A DNA stretch of 64,000 nucleotides from Albugo candida (taxonomy: Eukaryota; Oomycota; Peronosporomycetes; Albuginales), in assembly GCA_040437565.1 (NCBI GenBank), contig JBDOQK010000039.1, forward strand, positions 186,001 to 250,000, read 5' to 3'. The notes below the pieces were generated by a model, which was not told the DNA's origin, did no database searches, and saw only the letters and a program-made list of their open reading frames with translations. Positions 9,055 to 18,724 of this stretch are shown here, piece after piece (positions within the stretch are counted from its first letter, which is position 1; every line of letters begins with the position of its first letter). The position numbers and the translations under genes are program-made.

Positions 9055-12000
9055 ATGTCATCGACCTCAGAAGATCCATCGAGTTCATCCGTATCTTCAG
9101 AGGAACATGATTCATCGAGCTCAAGCGATTCCAGGCGCCTCCGCAGTCAGTCGAAACCTCCCATAGAGCGCGAGCGTCAGTTTGACTTGTTTCGAGAACG
9201 AAATTGGGTCTTACCGACCCCAAGTCAAGTAATTCGATCTGGTCGAGCTCGAGGATTTTGCCTGCAGATCATATCGCTCGAGAATGTTCCCGTTCCAACG
9301 ATCATCCCTTTAGTGGAGCCTCATGAAACAGAAGCGCGATGGCCATCTATTTGGACGATAGGTTTCCATGTATCGTTGTTTCACATTGTCTCTCGTCGAT
9401 TCTTTGGGAATACATGGGTGAGTCCGTCTTATCCTATCGCTTCTACCGACATTTCGGAGCTTCAACAGAATCCCACACAAACGCTCAAATCTGTGCTTTC
9501 GTCTATGACGCTCGAAAGCCAGGTATACTGTGTAAGCGATATTTGCGATCCAAATTGCTACGTCATTTTGGAAATCGTCTTGACCGAAAAGGACGCACAC
9601 ACGAATGTTCCCATCGCGGCTTCTGGTTGTGGGTGGACTGCAATCCCTATCTTCACATTACTCGCGAGTCAAGAAAATGTGTCTGTTAACGCATCCATTT
9701 TCACCAAAAGCCCGAGAATTCTTTGGGAACTCACGGATCAAGACAAAGGACATTTTGTATGGGATCGTCTGAAACAGCATCCAGGGTCGACGTTGCTGTA
9801 CAAAATCCACGAAAAAGCTTCACTCGCGTCGCGGGAGGGTCAGTCACTAATTCGGCCAAACGAATGGATTGGGCCGCAAGACACAATCGTCGGGCTTCGG
9901 TCTGAATTGCTCGATGAGAACATGCTCAATCTGGCAGAATCGTTTCCATTGATCATTCGAGCAGCTCACGTACTTGTGAATGCCCGAAAGGAGCTAGAAA
10001 TCGACTTGATTGAGCGCTTACGACTTAGTCGACTAGCAGATGCTTCCTCGAGATTTCAGGGAGCGAGTCTTCAGGGCGAAATTTCAGCTCGAAATATGAA
10101 GCTCGGGATTCATAATGGAAGGCGATTTCGGTCCAAAATGATCGTCGTCCCGTTAAAGACGAATAATATTGACTCCGATATGCTTGAGTGTGTGCCGACA
10201 GCATCCAAGTTGTCGGGTTATTGCTTGCATCCGCTTATGGCGCTTGTAGTGGTGGTTCAATTCACTGTCCATTTTCGGGTCATTTGGTCGGAGAAAAAGA
10301 AACAGCAAGCACTTCGAGCTGCCAAACAAGCGGCGCCTATACCTTTACCAGAACAAGATACCACAACTGTGACAGTGGGAGCCCGAGCGGTCATTCTATC
10401 GGACGGTCAGACACTTGAAACTGGAAATATGATGATTGATCTCCACGCTGGAGCGTCCTGCAGGCCATACACGGACACGGCAATTTATATTTCTGAGACG
10501 CAAGCAAAAGCTTATTCACCGCTTTTTACAGATTCAATTCAACACATTGGCTCAGTGACTTTAGAAATCCTTCCGCCTGTGCAAAAGAATTCCCCAGTTA
10601 AAGTGACGCCACGCCAAAAAGCTTCAGAAAAAGTCCCTTCGGTCTGTTTGTCACCACCAAAGCCCATTCCGACTCTCAGTCGTGCGACGAAAGCCACTCT
10701 TGCTCGCTTCGGTGTGGTGGATCGTGCGAGAGCCAATGCATCACCGGAAAAAAATATCGAGGCCGAAGTCGCTGATATAAAAACTCGACACGAAATCCGA
10801 TTCCATTTTGCTGCCATTCGACCCACAAGTCTTTTACAAACCGATCACTGCATCTCACTCTCCTTCCAGTTTTTCCGATTCCCACCATCTCATACAGAAC
10901 ACATGAGGCTTCACCCACTTGGAAAAGAGTGTGAAAATACGACATTCCTTCTTTGTGAGCCAGAAAGCACTCAACCATCCGCGCCGCTGGAATTTGATAT
11001 TGACACCGTGGACGGTGATCGATCAGAAGCATACACATTTGCATCTTATCTGCTGCATAAAAAGTTGATGATCGACGTCTGGGATGTCCCTAGTGGAATG
11101 CAGCTCGGGTCATGTTACCTTCCTCTGCATCCGTTGATGAGACAAGGCTCAGACCATGCGAAATTTCAGACTGAGATTGATATCAAGGAACCAGTAGCGA
11201 GAATATGGGATCGGAATGGCGGTGGGTTAAGACCGATTGATGTTGGAGCGTATGTACGAGGGGAGACAACGAAAACGATTGCAAAGCTGCAAATCCTAAT
11301 GAGCAATTTTGGAGTCCACACAAGCCGTCTCGGGCGATTTGACGAAAAGAAAAGGATACCTGAGCCAATACAACCGATAAAGCAGCGAACCATAGCAAAA
11401 TCTGTGGTAAGTGATCAGATGGATTTCTATCAGGAACAAGTCAATTCGTGTCGGACGGGAAAGGATTCGGGAGCGAGCGATTTCATTTCAGAACGTGAGC
11501 TTGAGCTTTTGTATAAGTATTTTGATGTCACTGAGGATGAAAAAATTCCATGTGATTTGGAGCGCAAAAATGGGCTGGTGGCGTTATTATCGCTCGAATC
11601 TCAGCCTTGCGAGTCTGAAGCCGAATGTAAAGTGTCTGAAGGATCTACTGAGCATCAAGGTGAAGGCATTCATGAGCTCAGCCGGATACTGCGGCATTTG
11701 GTGTTGGAAGCAAAGGAACATGGAGTCGATCTGGAGACTTCATTTGCTCATTTTGATCCCGAAAAACGAAATGAAGTGACATTCGAATCGTTTGCTGATA
11801 GAATAACACGACTAGGTAGCGCATTCGGCAGATTTAAACGGGCGGAATTGGAGGCTCTGGCAGCTAAGATCGCTTCCAAGGGCCTCAACACACTCCGATT
11901 CGAGGATTTTCGAGTCTTTGTCGAAGATAAAGTCGCTACGGATGATCCAAAACAGAAAACAGAATGCCTCCGCACTGCGGTGAGGTCCGAAATCAAGCGT

Positions 12001-15000
12001 CTGGAGCTGCATTCTGATCCGAAAATTCGCGCAATTCAGTTAAAAATACGCAACGCCGCGTTGGATGCTTACAAACGAGGAATCATTCCTCTTGCTCTTC
12101 TCTCAAAGTATATTGAGCACCGAATAAGCGATAAATGGCTTTTGAAGGTGGAATTTATTGAATTTTTACGAGAGCTTGGACTCGCTTTTCAAGCCGAGAA
12201 ATCATTTTCCTCCGGTCCGGTACCATCCACACAAGAAGACAGCGCGATAAGAGTTACCACACGGCTCCATGATCCTTTATATGCTCGTCAACTAGCTAGA
12301 TTGGCAAATTATCGACGCCATATTACCTCGTCGAGGCCCACAAAGTCGCCAAATCAAGTTGCTGGAAACTCTNNNNNNNNNNNNNNNNNNNNNNNNNNNN
12401 NNNNNNNNNNNNNNNNNNNNNNNNNNNNNNNNNNNNNNNNNNNNNNNNNNNNNNNNNNNNNNNNNNNNNNNNTGCATAAAAAGTTGATGATCGACGTCTG
12501 GGATGTCCCTAGTGGAATGCAGCTCGGGTCATGTTACCTTCCTCTGCATCCGTTGATGAGACAAGGCTCAGACCATGCGAAATTTCAGACTGAGATTGAT
12601 ATCAAGGAACCAGTAGCGAGAATATGGGATCGGAATGGCGGTGGGTTAAGACCGATTGATGTTGGAGCGTATGTACGAGGGGAGACAACGAAAACGATTG
12701 CAAAGCTGCAAATCCTAATGAGCAATTTTGGAGTCCACACAAGCCGTCTCGGGCGATTTGACGAAAAGAAAAGGATACCTGAGCCAATACAACCGATAAA
12801 GCAGCGAACCATAGCAAAATCTGTGGTAAGTGATCAGATGGATTTCTATCAGGAACAAGTCAATTCGTGTCGGACGGGAAAGGATTCGGGAGCGAGCGAT
12901 TTCATTTCAGAACGTGAGCTTGAGCTTTTGTATAAGTATTTTGATGTCACTGAGGATGAAAAAATTCCATGTGATTTGGAGCGCAAAAATGGGCTGGTGG
13001 CGTTATTATCGCTCGAATCTCAGCCTTGCGAGTCTGAAGCCGAATGTAAAGTGTCTGAAGGATCTACTGAGCATCAAGGTGAAGGCATTCATGAGCTCAG
13101 CCGGATACTGCGGCATTTGGTGTTGGAAGCAAAGGAACATGGAGTCGATCTGGAGACTTCATTTGCTCATTTTGATCCCGAAAAACGAAATGAAGTGACA
13201 TTCGAATCGTTTGCTGATAGAATAACACGACTAGGTAGCGCATTCGGCAGATTTAAACGGGCGGAATTGGAGGCTCTGGCAGCTAAGATCGCTTCCAAGG
13301 GCCTCAACACACTCCGATTCGAGGATTTTCGAGTCTTTGTCGAAGATAAAGTCGCTACGGATGATCCAAAACAGAAAACAGAATGCCTCCGCACTGCGGT
13401 GAGGTCCGAAATCAAGCGTCTGGAGCTGCATTCTGATCCGAAAATTCGCGCAATTCAGTTAAAAATACGCAACGCCGCGTTGGATGCTTACAAACGAGGA
13501 ATCATTCCTCTTGCTCTTCTCTCAAAGTATATTGAGCACCGAATAAGCGATAAATGGCTTTTGAAGGTGGAATTTATTGAATTTTTACGAGAGCTTGGAC
13601 TCGCTTTTCAAGCCGAGAAATCATTTTCCTCCGGTCCGGTACCATCCACACAAGAAGACAGCGCGATAAGAGTTACCACACGGCTCCATGATCCTTTATA
13701 TGCTCGTCAACTAGCTAGATTGGCAAATTATCGACGCCATATTACCTCGTCGAGGCCCACAAAGTCGCCAAATCAAGTTGCTGGAAACTCTCTTAATTCA
13801 GACGAAATCAATCAATTTGCACATCAAAAAGAGGAACTCAAACGTGTCGTTGCAGGCTATCGCGACGGATATAAGAAATCATTGGCGTATTCTCTTCTCA
13901 AAGCTCAGACAACAATCGAGATAACTTTGTGTCCCAGTTTTGGCGCATTGTTATTCTTCGAATTGCCATTAGGAAATCCGTATGATCAAGCTGAACGATT
14001 TCGCGTAGAAATGAGCGTACAGCCTGACGATCCTGCGTTAGACATTGACATTGTTCGTGATGCAACTGAGTGGGCTTTTTTGAGGAAGCAATTTCCCAAT
14101 GCATCATGGAGTCAAAATCGCAATCCGAAACAGTCTCCTATTCAACCCGTTGAAAAAGACATGATAGACAATGAAAACGAGCTCCTTCTAGAGTCTAATG
14201 ATCAAGTACAAATCCCGTTCCGGCTTCGATGGCTTTCCGAGCAACCAACTAATGTGCCTGAGCTCGTTATACAATTAAAGTCCTGCACGCATCGTCACGT
14301 AATCGCACGGTACCAAATTCAGCTATCCGTAAAACGCTTTATTTGTGACCGCGTTTTTCGTTTTCAGCACACGACATCGAATGTTTGGCACGCACAATTT
14401 CGAATACAGCCCAATAAAGTTGTTGTGTGTATGGATAGAAGTGTTGTGATCGAGAATCCATCATCCAATCCAAGCAATACGCTTGCCAAACACAATTTGA
14501 TATCACTGAAATGTCGACTGAGTACATGTCCCTCTATAAAATCCTTTCATGTAATTCTGTACCACGACACATTTTGTGCTGCAATCTTTGAAATTTGGCA
14601 AATTCGCATTCAAATCATGCATCAAGTCAGTCTTCAGGCAACATTGGGTCAACCAGCTTACATCGATCTACTGCTATCAGATGTATCGCGAAATGACGAT
14701 TTGAATCGATTAGTACGATGTTATTCCTTATCGAAAAGAGAGTTGGTGTTTTCTCCACAAACATTTCAACTATTTGATGCTGGTGGTCGTGTGGAATGCC
14801 AATTCTGCTGTCTGGAGTGGACCCAGGAAACGCAAGAGAGTTTCGGTCGTTCTGAGAATGGGCAGCCATTTCTCGTTGTGATTATTCACCTTGTAGATAT
14901 TCGATCGCTCCATATCGTTCAAGCTTGGAAGTTAAACGTGTTTCTAGCGTTACCAGCCGTCACGAAGCAATACGAGTTGTTCCTTTCTCAGCAAGAAGAA

Positions 15001-15312
15001 GGGAGTCGACCTGTTCAAAAGAAAATCGCTTATACGAATCCGTGGGAGTATCAGCAAACATTACTTCTTCGTTCGTCTGACCCGACTTTGATGATCGCTC
15101 GAGAACGTGTCATTCACGTGTTACCGCGACAGAAAATATTTCTTCGTCTGGTTTTTCCATCACGTCTGAATGCACAGGAGAGAGAATGCAGTGAAGGATT
15201 GCGAGATAAAATACATGCGTCGCCATTAACGGTGTATTTATTTCTGCTCAGCGAAGAGATACGGCAACAAGAGGAATGCCTCCGATTTAAATTAAGCTAT
15301 ATGGACCCTTAA
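9055..15312 (+). CDS. NPHP4: Nephrocystin-4 homologue, inflated by a duplicated contig end
   Basis: Ciliary transition-zone scaffold. The open frame runs through without introns. The first ATG in frame (8959) lies inside the RAD9 last exon, so Met at 9055 (MSSTSEDPSSSS) is preferred. NPHP4-like segments: RARGFCLQIISLENVPVP, FGNTWVSPSYPI, CDPNCYVILEIVLTE, the C2-like HKKLMIDVWDVPSG, and the C-terminal Ig-like strands ending YLFLLSEEIRQQEECLRFKL. Between the halves are two EF-hand-like stretches (around FDVTEDEKIPCDL and FDPEKRNEVTFESFADRI), not something recalled from animal NPHP4. The 1419-bp duplication-plus-gap is a multiple of three, so the raw frame reads as about 2085 aa; removing it gives 1612 aa. 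The 3' third is copied as pseudogene fragments at 17090 and 21420. Confidence 0.8.
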   Translation: MSSTSEDPSSSSVSSEEHDSSSSSDSRRLRSQSKPPIERERQFDLFRERNWVLPTPSQVIRSGRARGFCLQIISLENVPVPTIIPLVEPHETEARWPSIWTIGFHVSLFHIVSRRFFGNTWVSPSYPIASTDISELQQNPTQTLKSVLSSMTLESQVYCVSDICDPNCYVILEIVLTEKDAHTNVPIAASGCGWTAIPIFTLLASQENVSVNASIFTKSPRILWELTDQDKGHFVWDRLKQHPGSTLLYKIHEKASLASREGQSLIRPNEWIGPQDTIVGLRSELLDENMLNLAESFPLIIRAAHVLVNARKELEIDLIERLRLSRLADASSRFQGASLQGEISARNMKLGIHNGRRFRSKMIVVPLKTNNIDSDMLECVPTASKLSGYCLHPLMALVVVVQFTVHFRVIWSEKKKQQALRAAKQAAPIPLPEQDTTTVTVGARAVILSDGQTLETGNMMIDLHAGASCRPYTDTAIYISETQAKAYSPLFTDSIQHIGSVTLEILPPVQKNSPVKVTPRQKASEKVPSVCLSPPKPIPTLSRATKATLARFGVVDRARANASPEKNIEAEVADIKTRHEIRFHFAAIRPTSLLQTDHCISLSFQFFRFPPSHTEHMRLHPLGKECENTTFLLCEPESTQPSAPLEFDIDTVDGDRSEAYTFASYLLHKKLMIDVWDVPSGMQLGSCYLPLHPLMRQGSDHAKFQTEIDIKEPVARIWDRNGGGLRPIDVGAYVRGETTKTIAKLQILMSNFGVHTSRLGRFDEKKRIPEPIQPIKQRTIAKSVVSDQMDFYQEQVNSCRTGKDSGASDFISERELELLYKYFDVTEDEKIPCDLERKNGLVALLSLESQPCESEAECKVSEGSTEHQGEGIHELSRILRHLVLEAKEHGVDLETSFAHFDPEKRNEVTFESFADRITRLGSAFGRFKRAELEALAAKIASKGLNTLRFEDFRVFVEDKVATDDPKQKTECLRTAVRSEIKRLELHSDPKIRAIQLKIRNAALDAYKRGIIPLALLSKYIEHRISDKWLLKVEFIEFLRELGLAFQAEKSFSSGPVPSTQEDSAIRVTTRLHDPLYARQLARLANYRRHITSSRPTKSPNQVAGNSXXXXXXXXXXXXXXXXXXXXXXXXXXXXXXXXXXHKKLMIDVWDVPSGMQLGSCYLPLHPLMRQGSDHAKFQTEIDIKEPVARIWDRNGGGLRPIDVGAYVRGETTKTIAKLQILMSNFGVHTSRLGRFDEKKRIPEPIQPIKQRTIAKSVVSDQMDFYQEQVNSCRTGKDSGASDFISERELELLYKYFDVTEDEKIPCDLERKNGLVALLSLESQPCESEAECKVSEGSTEHQGEGIHELSRILRHLVLEAKEHGVDLETSFAHFDPEKRNEVTFESFADRITRLGSAFGRFKRAELEALAAKIASKGLNTLRFEDFRVFVEDKVATDDPKQKTECLRTAVRSEIKRLELHSDPKIRAIQLKIRNAALDAYKRGIIPLALLSKYIEHRISDKWLLKVEFIEFLRELGLAFQAEKSFSSGPVPSTQEDSAIRVTTRLHDPLYARQLARLANYRRHITSSRPTKSPNQVAGNSLNSDEINQFAHQKEELKRVVAGYRDGYKKSLAYSLLKAQTTIEITLCPSFGALLFFELPLGNPYDQAERFRVEMSVQPDDPALDIDIVRDATEWAFLRKQFPNASWSQNRNPKQSPIQPVEKDMIDNENELLLESNDQVQIPFRLRWLSEQPTNVPELVIQLKSCTHRHVIARYQIQLSVKRFICDRVFRFQHTTSNVWHAQFRIQPNKVVVCMDRSVVIENPSSNPSNTLAKHNLISLKCRLSTCPSIKSFHVILYHDTFCAAIFEIWQIRIQIMHQVSLQATLGQPAYIDLLLSDVSRNDDLNRLVRCYSLSKRELVFSPQTFQLFDAGGRVECQFCCLEWTQETQESFGRSENGQPFLVVIIHLVDIRSLHIVQAWKLNVFLALPAVTKQYELFLSQQEEGSRPVQKKIAYTNPWEYQQTLLLRSSDPTLMIARERVIHVLPRQKIFLRLVFPSRLNAQERECSEGLRDKIHASPLTVYLFLLSEEIRQQEECLRFKLSYMDP
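11054..13791 (+). repeat. Duplicated 1319-bp flanks around a gap inside NPHP4
   Basis: 11054-12372 recurs at 12473-13791; the two translations are identical over the whole stretch. The boundaries coincide with the N block at 12373-12472. The simplest reading is unmerged overlapping contigs rather than a true internal repeat. Confidence 0.88.
12373..12472. other. Assembly gap (100 N) inside NPHP4
   Basis: Lies between two identical 1319-bp segments; probably artefactual. Confidence 0.95.
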
Positions 15313-15429
15313 AGATTATCTCGCAGTTGAATTTCGTCAACATTTGGGCATTTATCTCAATTGTTCGATTGTCCTGATATACAACATCACGCCTGATGAG
15401 TTAAATTCCTTGTACTAATACACGCGAGA

Positions 15430-15970
15430 TTGGAAGGCAGTGAACGACTCGAATACGGCAGAGTCAGGAGCGACATTTCTTGTGCTCGACGATACAGATG
15501 AGTGCAGACGGGACGAGCCTAGCGATTACAGCGACAAAAGCATAAACACGGTAATACAGCTTTTAGAAATGTAGAAAGCCGCACTCGAGTCACCTTTACA
15601 CGAACTTGAGTGAGGAATGAGATGCACCGATTGCCAAGAACCGGCTTTTTGGTGCACTTGCATTCCTTCCATGGTTAAATTTTCCGAACGTCTTTCATTT
15701 TCGCAAATACCTTATGAATGCCACTCGGGATCCACAAGCAATAATGTGCAAGTTTGCACTGACCTTACTTGTGCCTTGCACGTTCAGCTGATTGTATTTT
15801 GAATTGAGGCAGGGGTGCGTCGATCGTTTATAGGTGGCTGCTTCGTCATTTTGGTCTGTGCTATTTGAATCTTGATTTATCTGGTCAAGTGGGGAGTCTA
15901 TGACTGTAACATACTTCTTTTAAGCATTACAGATACCGAATTGTCTGAAGGATGGGGACGTTATGAGTAA
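15430..15970 (+). pseudogene. Decayed PEN-2 copy, unit 1
   Basis: Aligns by eye with the intact PEN-2 gene at 22471-22975 over both exons: the leader (GGCAGTGAACGACTCGAA), the acidic N-terminus, the first membrane segment and the second-exon start. The initiator ATG is changed to ATA, and in-frame stops occur at the ends of QLLEM and HELE-like segments. It directly follows NPHP4, the position PEN-2 holds in each unit of the duplicated block. Confidence 0.7.
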
Positions 15971-16076
15971 TTAAGATGTCAAAATCTCTTTCATCTATTA
16001 TTTAAAAAGTCATGCACCATTGTCTATCAGACAAAACACTAGGCATTTATATTATGTGCTACACGACATGATCAGT

Positions 16077-16553
16077 CTAGCGGACATGTTTGTTATTTGT
16101 TTTCGCCAAGCTATTCAGAATGTCTTCCGAGTCCTTGTTCCGCATTGGAGCTTCTTGAGCTTCAGTCTGACGAATTTTTCGTAAATTTTCCTGAGATTCT
16201 TTATACTCTTTTGAGTTATAAACTGGTTCAAATATACTTTTCAAATGAGCAACCGCAACCGGATCGGCTACATTACTTGATCTTGTCTTCGGTTTGTGAT
16301 TGCAGGGGTCTTGTATCTTCCCTGTTAAAGACATACTTGTTGACGGTGCATTATCTCCAGCTGGAAGTAACTTCCGAACTCTCAGTTTATGACCAAACAC
16401 ATTAACCTTTTTGGGTGCAATGGATGGATGTTGTCTCTCTTGCCCTTCAACAGCTAAGATCAGGAAAGGATCCTCCGCTTGGATGGTTGGAGGCTGGTGC
16501 AAGTGCAAAAAAAGCGTTGCACCGATAGAAGTAAAGGCACGCCCGAATTTCAT
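16077..16553 (-). CDS. Small secreted protein A, candidate effector
   Basis: 158 aa, single exon, no recognised domain. The N-terminus has a typical signal peptide: short basic start (MKFGRAF), hydrophobic core (SIGATLFLHLH), probable cleavage after TIQA (residue 26). The mature part is basic and hydrophilic, with RVRKLLPAG at residues 58-66, about 32 residues after the cleavage site. That is the zone where RXLR-type motifs sit in oomycete effectors, but it is not a canonical RXLR and no CHXC was seen. Homologous to secreted protein B (18725-19231): shared signal peptide (QPxTIQA), shared motif, similar length, otherwise strongly diverged. Both frames are open although neighbouring gene copies of the same duplication are pseudogenes, which suggests selection. 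The GTG at 16559 is not used; ATG at 16553 chosen. The function is unknown; an effector role is inference. Confidence 0.7.
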   Translation of the reverse strand: MKFGRAFTSIGATLFLHLHQPPTIQAEDPFLILAVEGQERQHPSIAPKKVNVFGHKLRVRKLLPAGDNAPSTSMSLTGKIQDPCNHKPKTRSSNVADPVAVAHLKSIFEPVYNSKEYKESQENLRKIRQTEAQEAPMRNKDSEDILNSLAKTNNKHVR

Positions 16554-16556
16554 TGA

Positions 16557-16860
16557 CACGTGTTAATTGACCGATCTAACAATCTTTTAAAATGCGATAC
16601 GAGTTAAATGACCGATCTATCGAATGTTTTAAAATGCGACACGTGTTTCGTTTGCACTCCATACACTGTTTTAAGCAAGCTACTAATTGTCTGACACGTG
16701 TTTTGTTAAAACTCCTCAGACTGCTTCAATAGAGCTTCTTATCGTCTGACCCGTGCTTTGTTAAAACTCCTCAGACTGCTTTAACAGAGCTGCTAGTTGT
16801 CTGACACGTGTTTCGTTTACATAATATGGGTGGGTTAAGTTTTAACCGCCTAACTGCGGG
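16557..16860. repeat. Upstream minisatellite: 41-bp and 55-bp repeats with CACGTG boxes
   Basis: Two copies of a 41-bp unit (TGACCGATCTA at 16568 and 16609) are followed by about three and a half copies of a unit with GTCTGACACGTGTTTTGTTA. CACGTG or its one-base variant occurs at 16640, 16695, 16750 (CCCGTG) and 16805, each exactly 55 bp apart; another CACGTG at 16557 abuts the ATG of secreted protein A. CACGTG is the palindromic E/G-box core bound by bHLH and bZIP factors, so this may be the promoter of that gene (inference). No matching array was seen upstream of secreted protein B. Confidence 0.7.
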
Positions 16861-17090
16861 GACCGACTGTCTATAGATTTTGTTAATTAATATTTACAAA
16901 CCAACACAAAAGAACCATTTTCAAGCAGGATTTACTCGTAACAGCTCACTAAATTAACGTAGCAAGTAGGATGACTAGCTCTGTGCATCGAATTTAGGAC
17001 AGATGCTTGTTCCAATTGCGACTGGACTGTCCGAACTCGAAACGTAGGCGTCTATAGTAGTATTTAGAAAGATTGGGCAGAATTATGTAA
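16830..17090 (+). pseudogene. Decayed TBC1D22 5' fragment, unit 1
   Basis: Short matches to the 5' part of TBC1D22 remain: GGGTTAAG..AACTGC..GGACC like the leader near 23500, and GATGACTAGCTCTGTGCATC like GGCTGCTAGCTCCATGCATC in the coding region near 23895. There is no open frame. It marks the right end of unit 1, after which NPHP4 sequence restarts. Confidence 0.5.
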
Positions 17091-17960
17091 CCAAGTCAGT
17101 GCTATACGCGTCACTTCGTTGAGTCTTTCACGCATCGTCATGTACTCGCACGCTACTACACCCACTTGTCCATGAAACAGTTCATTTATGACTACGTTTT
17201 CTTTCCAGCACACGCCATCAAATGTTTGGCATGCATAATTTTCAATTTACCCCATCAAAGTTGTTATCAGCACGGATGGAAGCGTCGTAATCGAAATCCT
17301 TTCAACCAATCCATGCAATGTGCTTGCCACACACAATATGATGTCCTTGGACGGTCTTTATTGGGTGCGAATTCTTCCATTATATTCTTTGTTGTCAATA
17401 CGCCCCAGGACACCTTTGTGTTGCGATATCCGAGGATTGATAAATTCGTATCTAAGTTCTGCATCAAGCAGCCCTTCAGGCAAACTGTTCAGCAAGCTTA
17501 GATCAATCTAAACCGGCACTACAAGTTAGTGCATTTTGCAGCGTTTGCCATGCTAAATCCCAAGGCGTACACAATGGATGCTGTCCAAACTTAATTTGTG
17601 ATGCCTTCACAGAAGCAACGAGTCAGCTAGGAATACAAAACCTGTCTCAATTTCCGCATAACTCCGTTGTAATGTGATATTACCTCGCAAAGAGTTCAAT
17701 AAGGAGAGACGAAAGCCGACCGATTTACATGAATCTCGCTTACACAAATTTGTTAGAGTATCAGCAAACCTCGCTGCTTCGATTCGTCTAATCCAAACTT
17801 GATTATCGCTTAGGGACGTGTCATTCACATACTCATCACGTCTGAGTGTGACAGGGAAAAGGATGCAATGAGAAATGGCGAGTTGGATGGTATACGCCAC
17901 CATATGTAGCGCTGCTCAATAAACTGATACATCAACAGAAAAATGTCTAAGGTTAGATGA
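17090..17960 (+). pseudogene. Decayed NPHP4 3' fragment, unit 2
   Basis: Matches NPHP4 from about 14270 to its stop. Examples are CACGCATCGTCA..GTA..TCGCACG near 17130 and the CATCGAATGTTTGGCA-like stretch near 17215, with the short frame AIKCLACIIF set against NPHP4 TTSNVWHAQF. Many frameshifts and stops are present. It contains only the 3' part of the gene, so it can never have been a complete copy. Confidence 0.75.
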
Positions 17961-18059
17961 ACAACACAGACTATAGAAAATCTCGCAGTGCACCGTACAT
18001 TCGCGTTCGGGCAATTCTCTATAGGTGTGAATGTTCCGATTTGTTGTCGACCGATAAGC

Positions 18060-18600
18060 GCGAGATTGAATGCAGTGAATGAATTGAACATGGCAGATCC
18101 AAGAGAGACATTTCCTGAGCTCAGCGATACAAACGAGTTGAGATAGGACGAGCCCGGCGACTACAGTGACAAAGCAATAAAGACGGTAATACAACTTTTG
18201 GAAATGTAGAATGCCGCACTCTGTTCAAATTTACACGAAATTGAGTGAGGAATCAGATGCATCGATTGCCAACAATTCGCATTTTGGCGGACTTGCATTG
18301 CTTCCATGGTTACATTTTCAAAATGTCTTTCATTATCGCAGATATCTTTGGATGTCATTCAGGATCCACAAACAACAATGTCTAAAATTTTGCACTGACT
18401 TTACTTGTACCTTGCACCTCTAGCTAGTACATATCGATCGACGCAGGGGTGCCTCGATCGTTTATAACTGGCTACTTTGTGACTATGGTCTCTGCTACTT
18501 GGATCTTGATATCCCAGCTCTTGTCGAGAGAGGATAGCTGGAACACATTTCGTGCATATTAGAGATAAGGAGGCGTATAGAGAATAGAGATGTAAGAAGT
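18060..18600 (+). pseudogene. Decayed PEN-2 copy, unit 2
   Basis: Follows the intact PEN-2 from the start region (GAACATGGCAGATCC) through both exons. The ATG survives but an early in-frame TGA follows, and the second exon carries further stops. Position and orientation are the same as in units 1 and 3. Confidence 0.72.
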
Positions 18601-18724
18601 AAGTCCAATGCGAAATTTGTCGCGTTAAACTTATATGAAAAAAATTGTGTAGCATCGTGCTATGATCGATAACACTCAGCTTTCCCAATATGTGATACGT
18701 GACATTTTAGTGCAGCAACCACGA

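Noticed and set aside
11054-13791. Genuine internal repeat of NPHP4
   Set aside because: The translations are identical over 1.3 kb and the boundaries coincide with a 100-N block, as at ten other gaps; assembly overlap is simpler.
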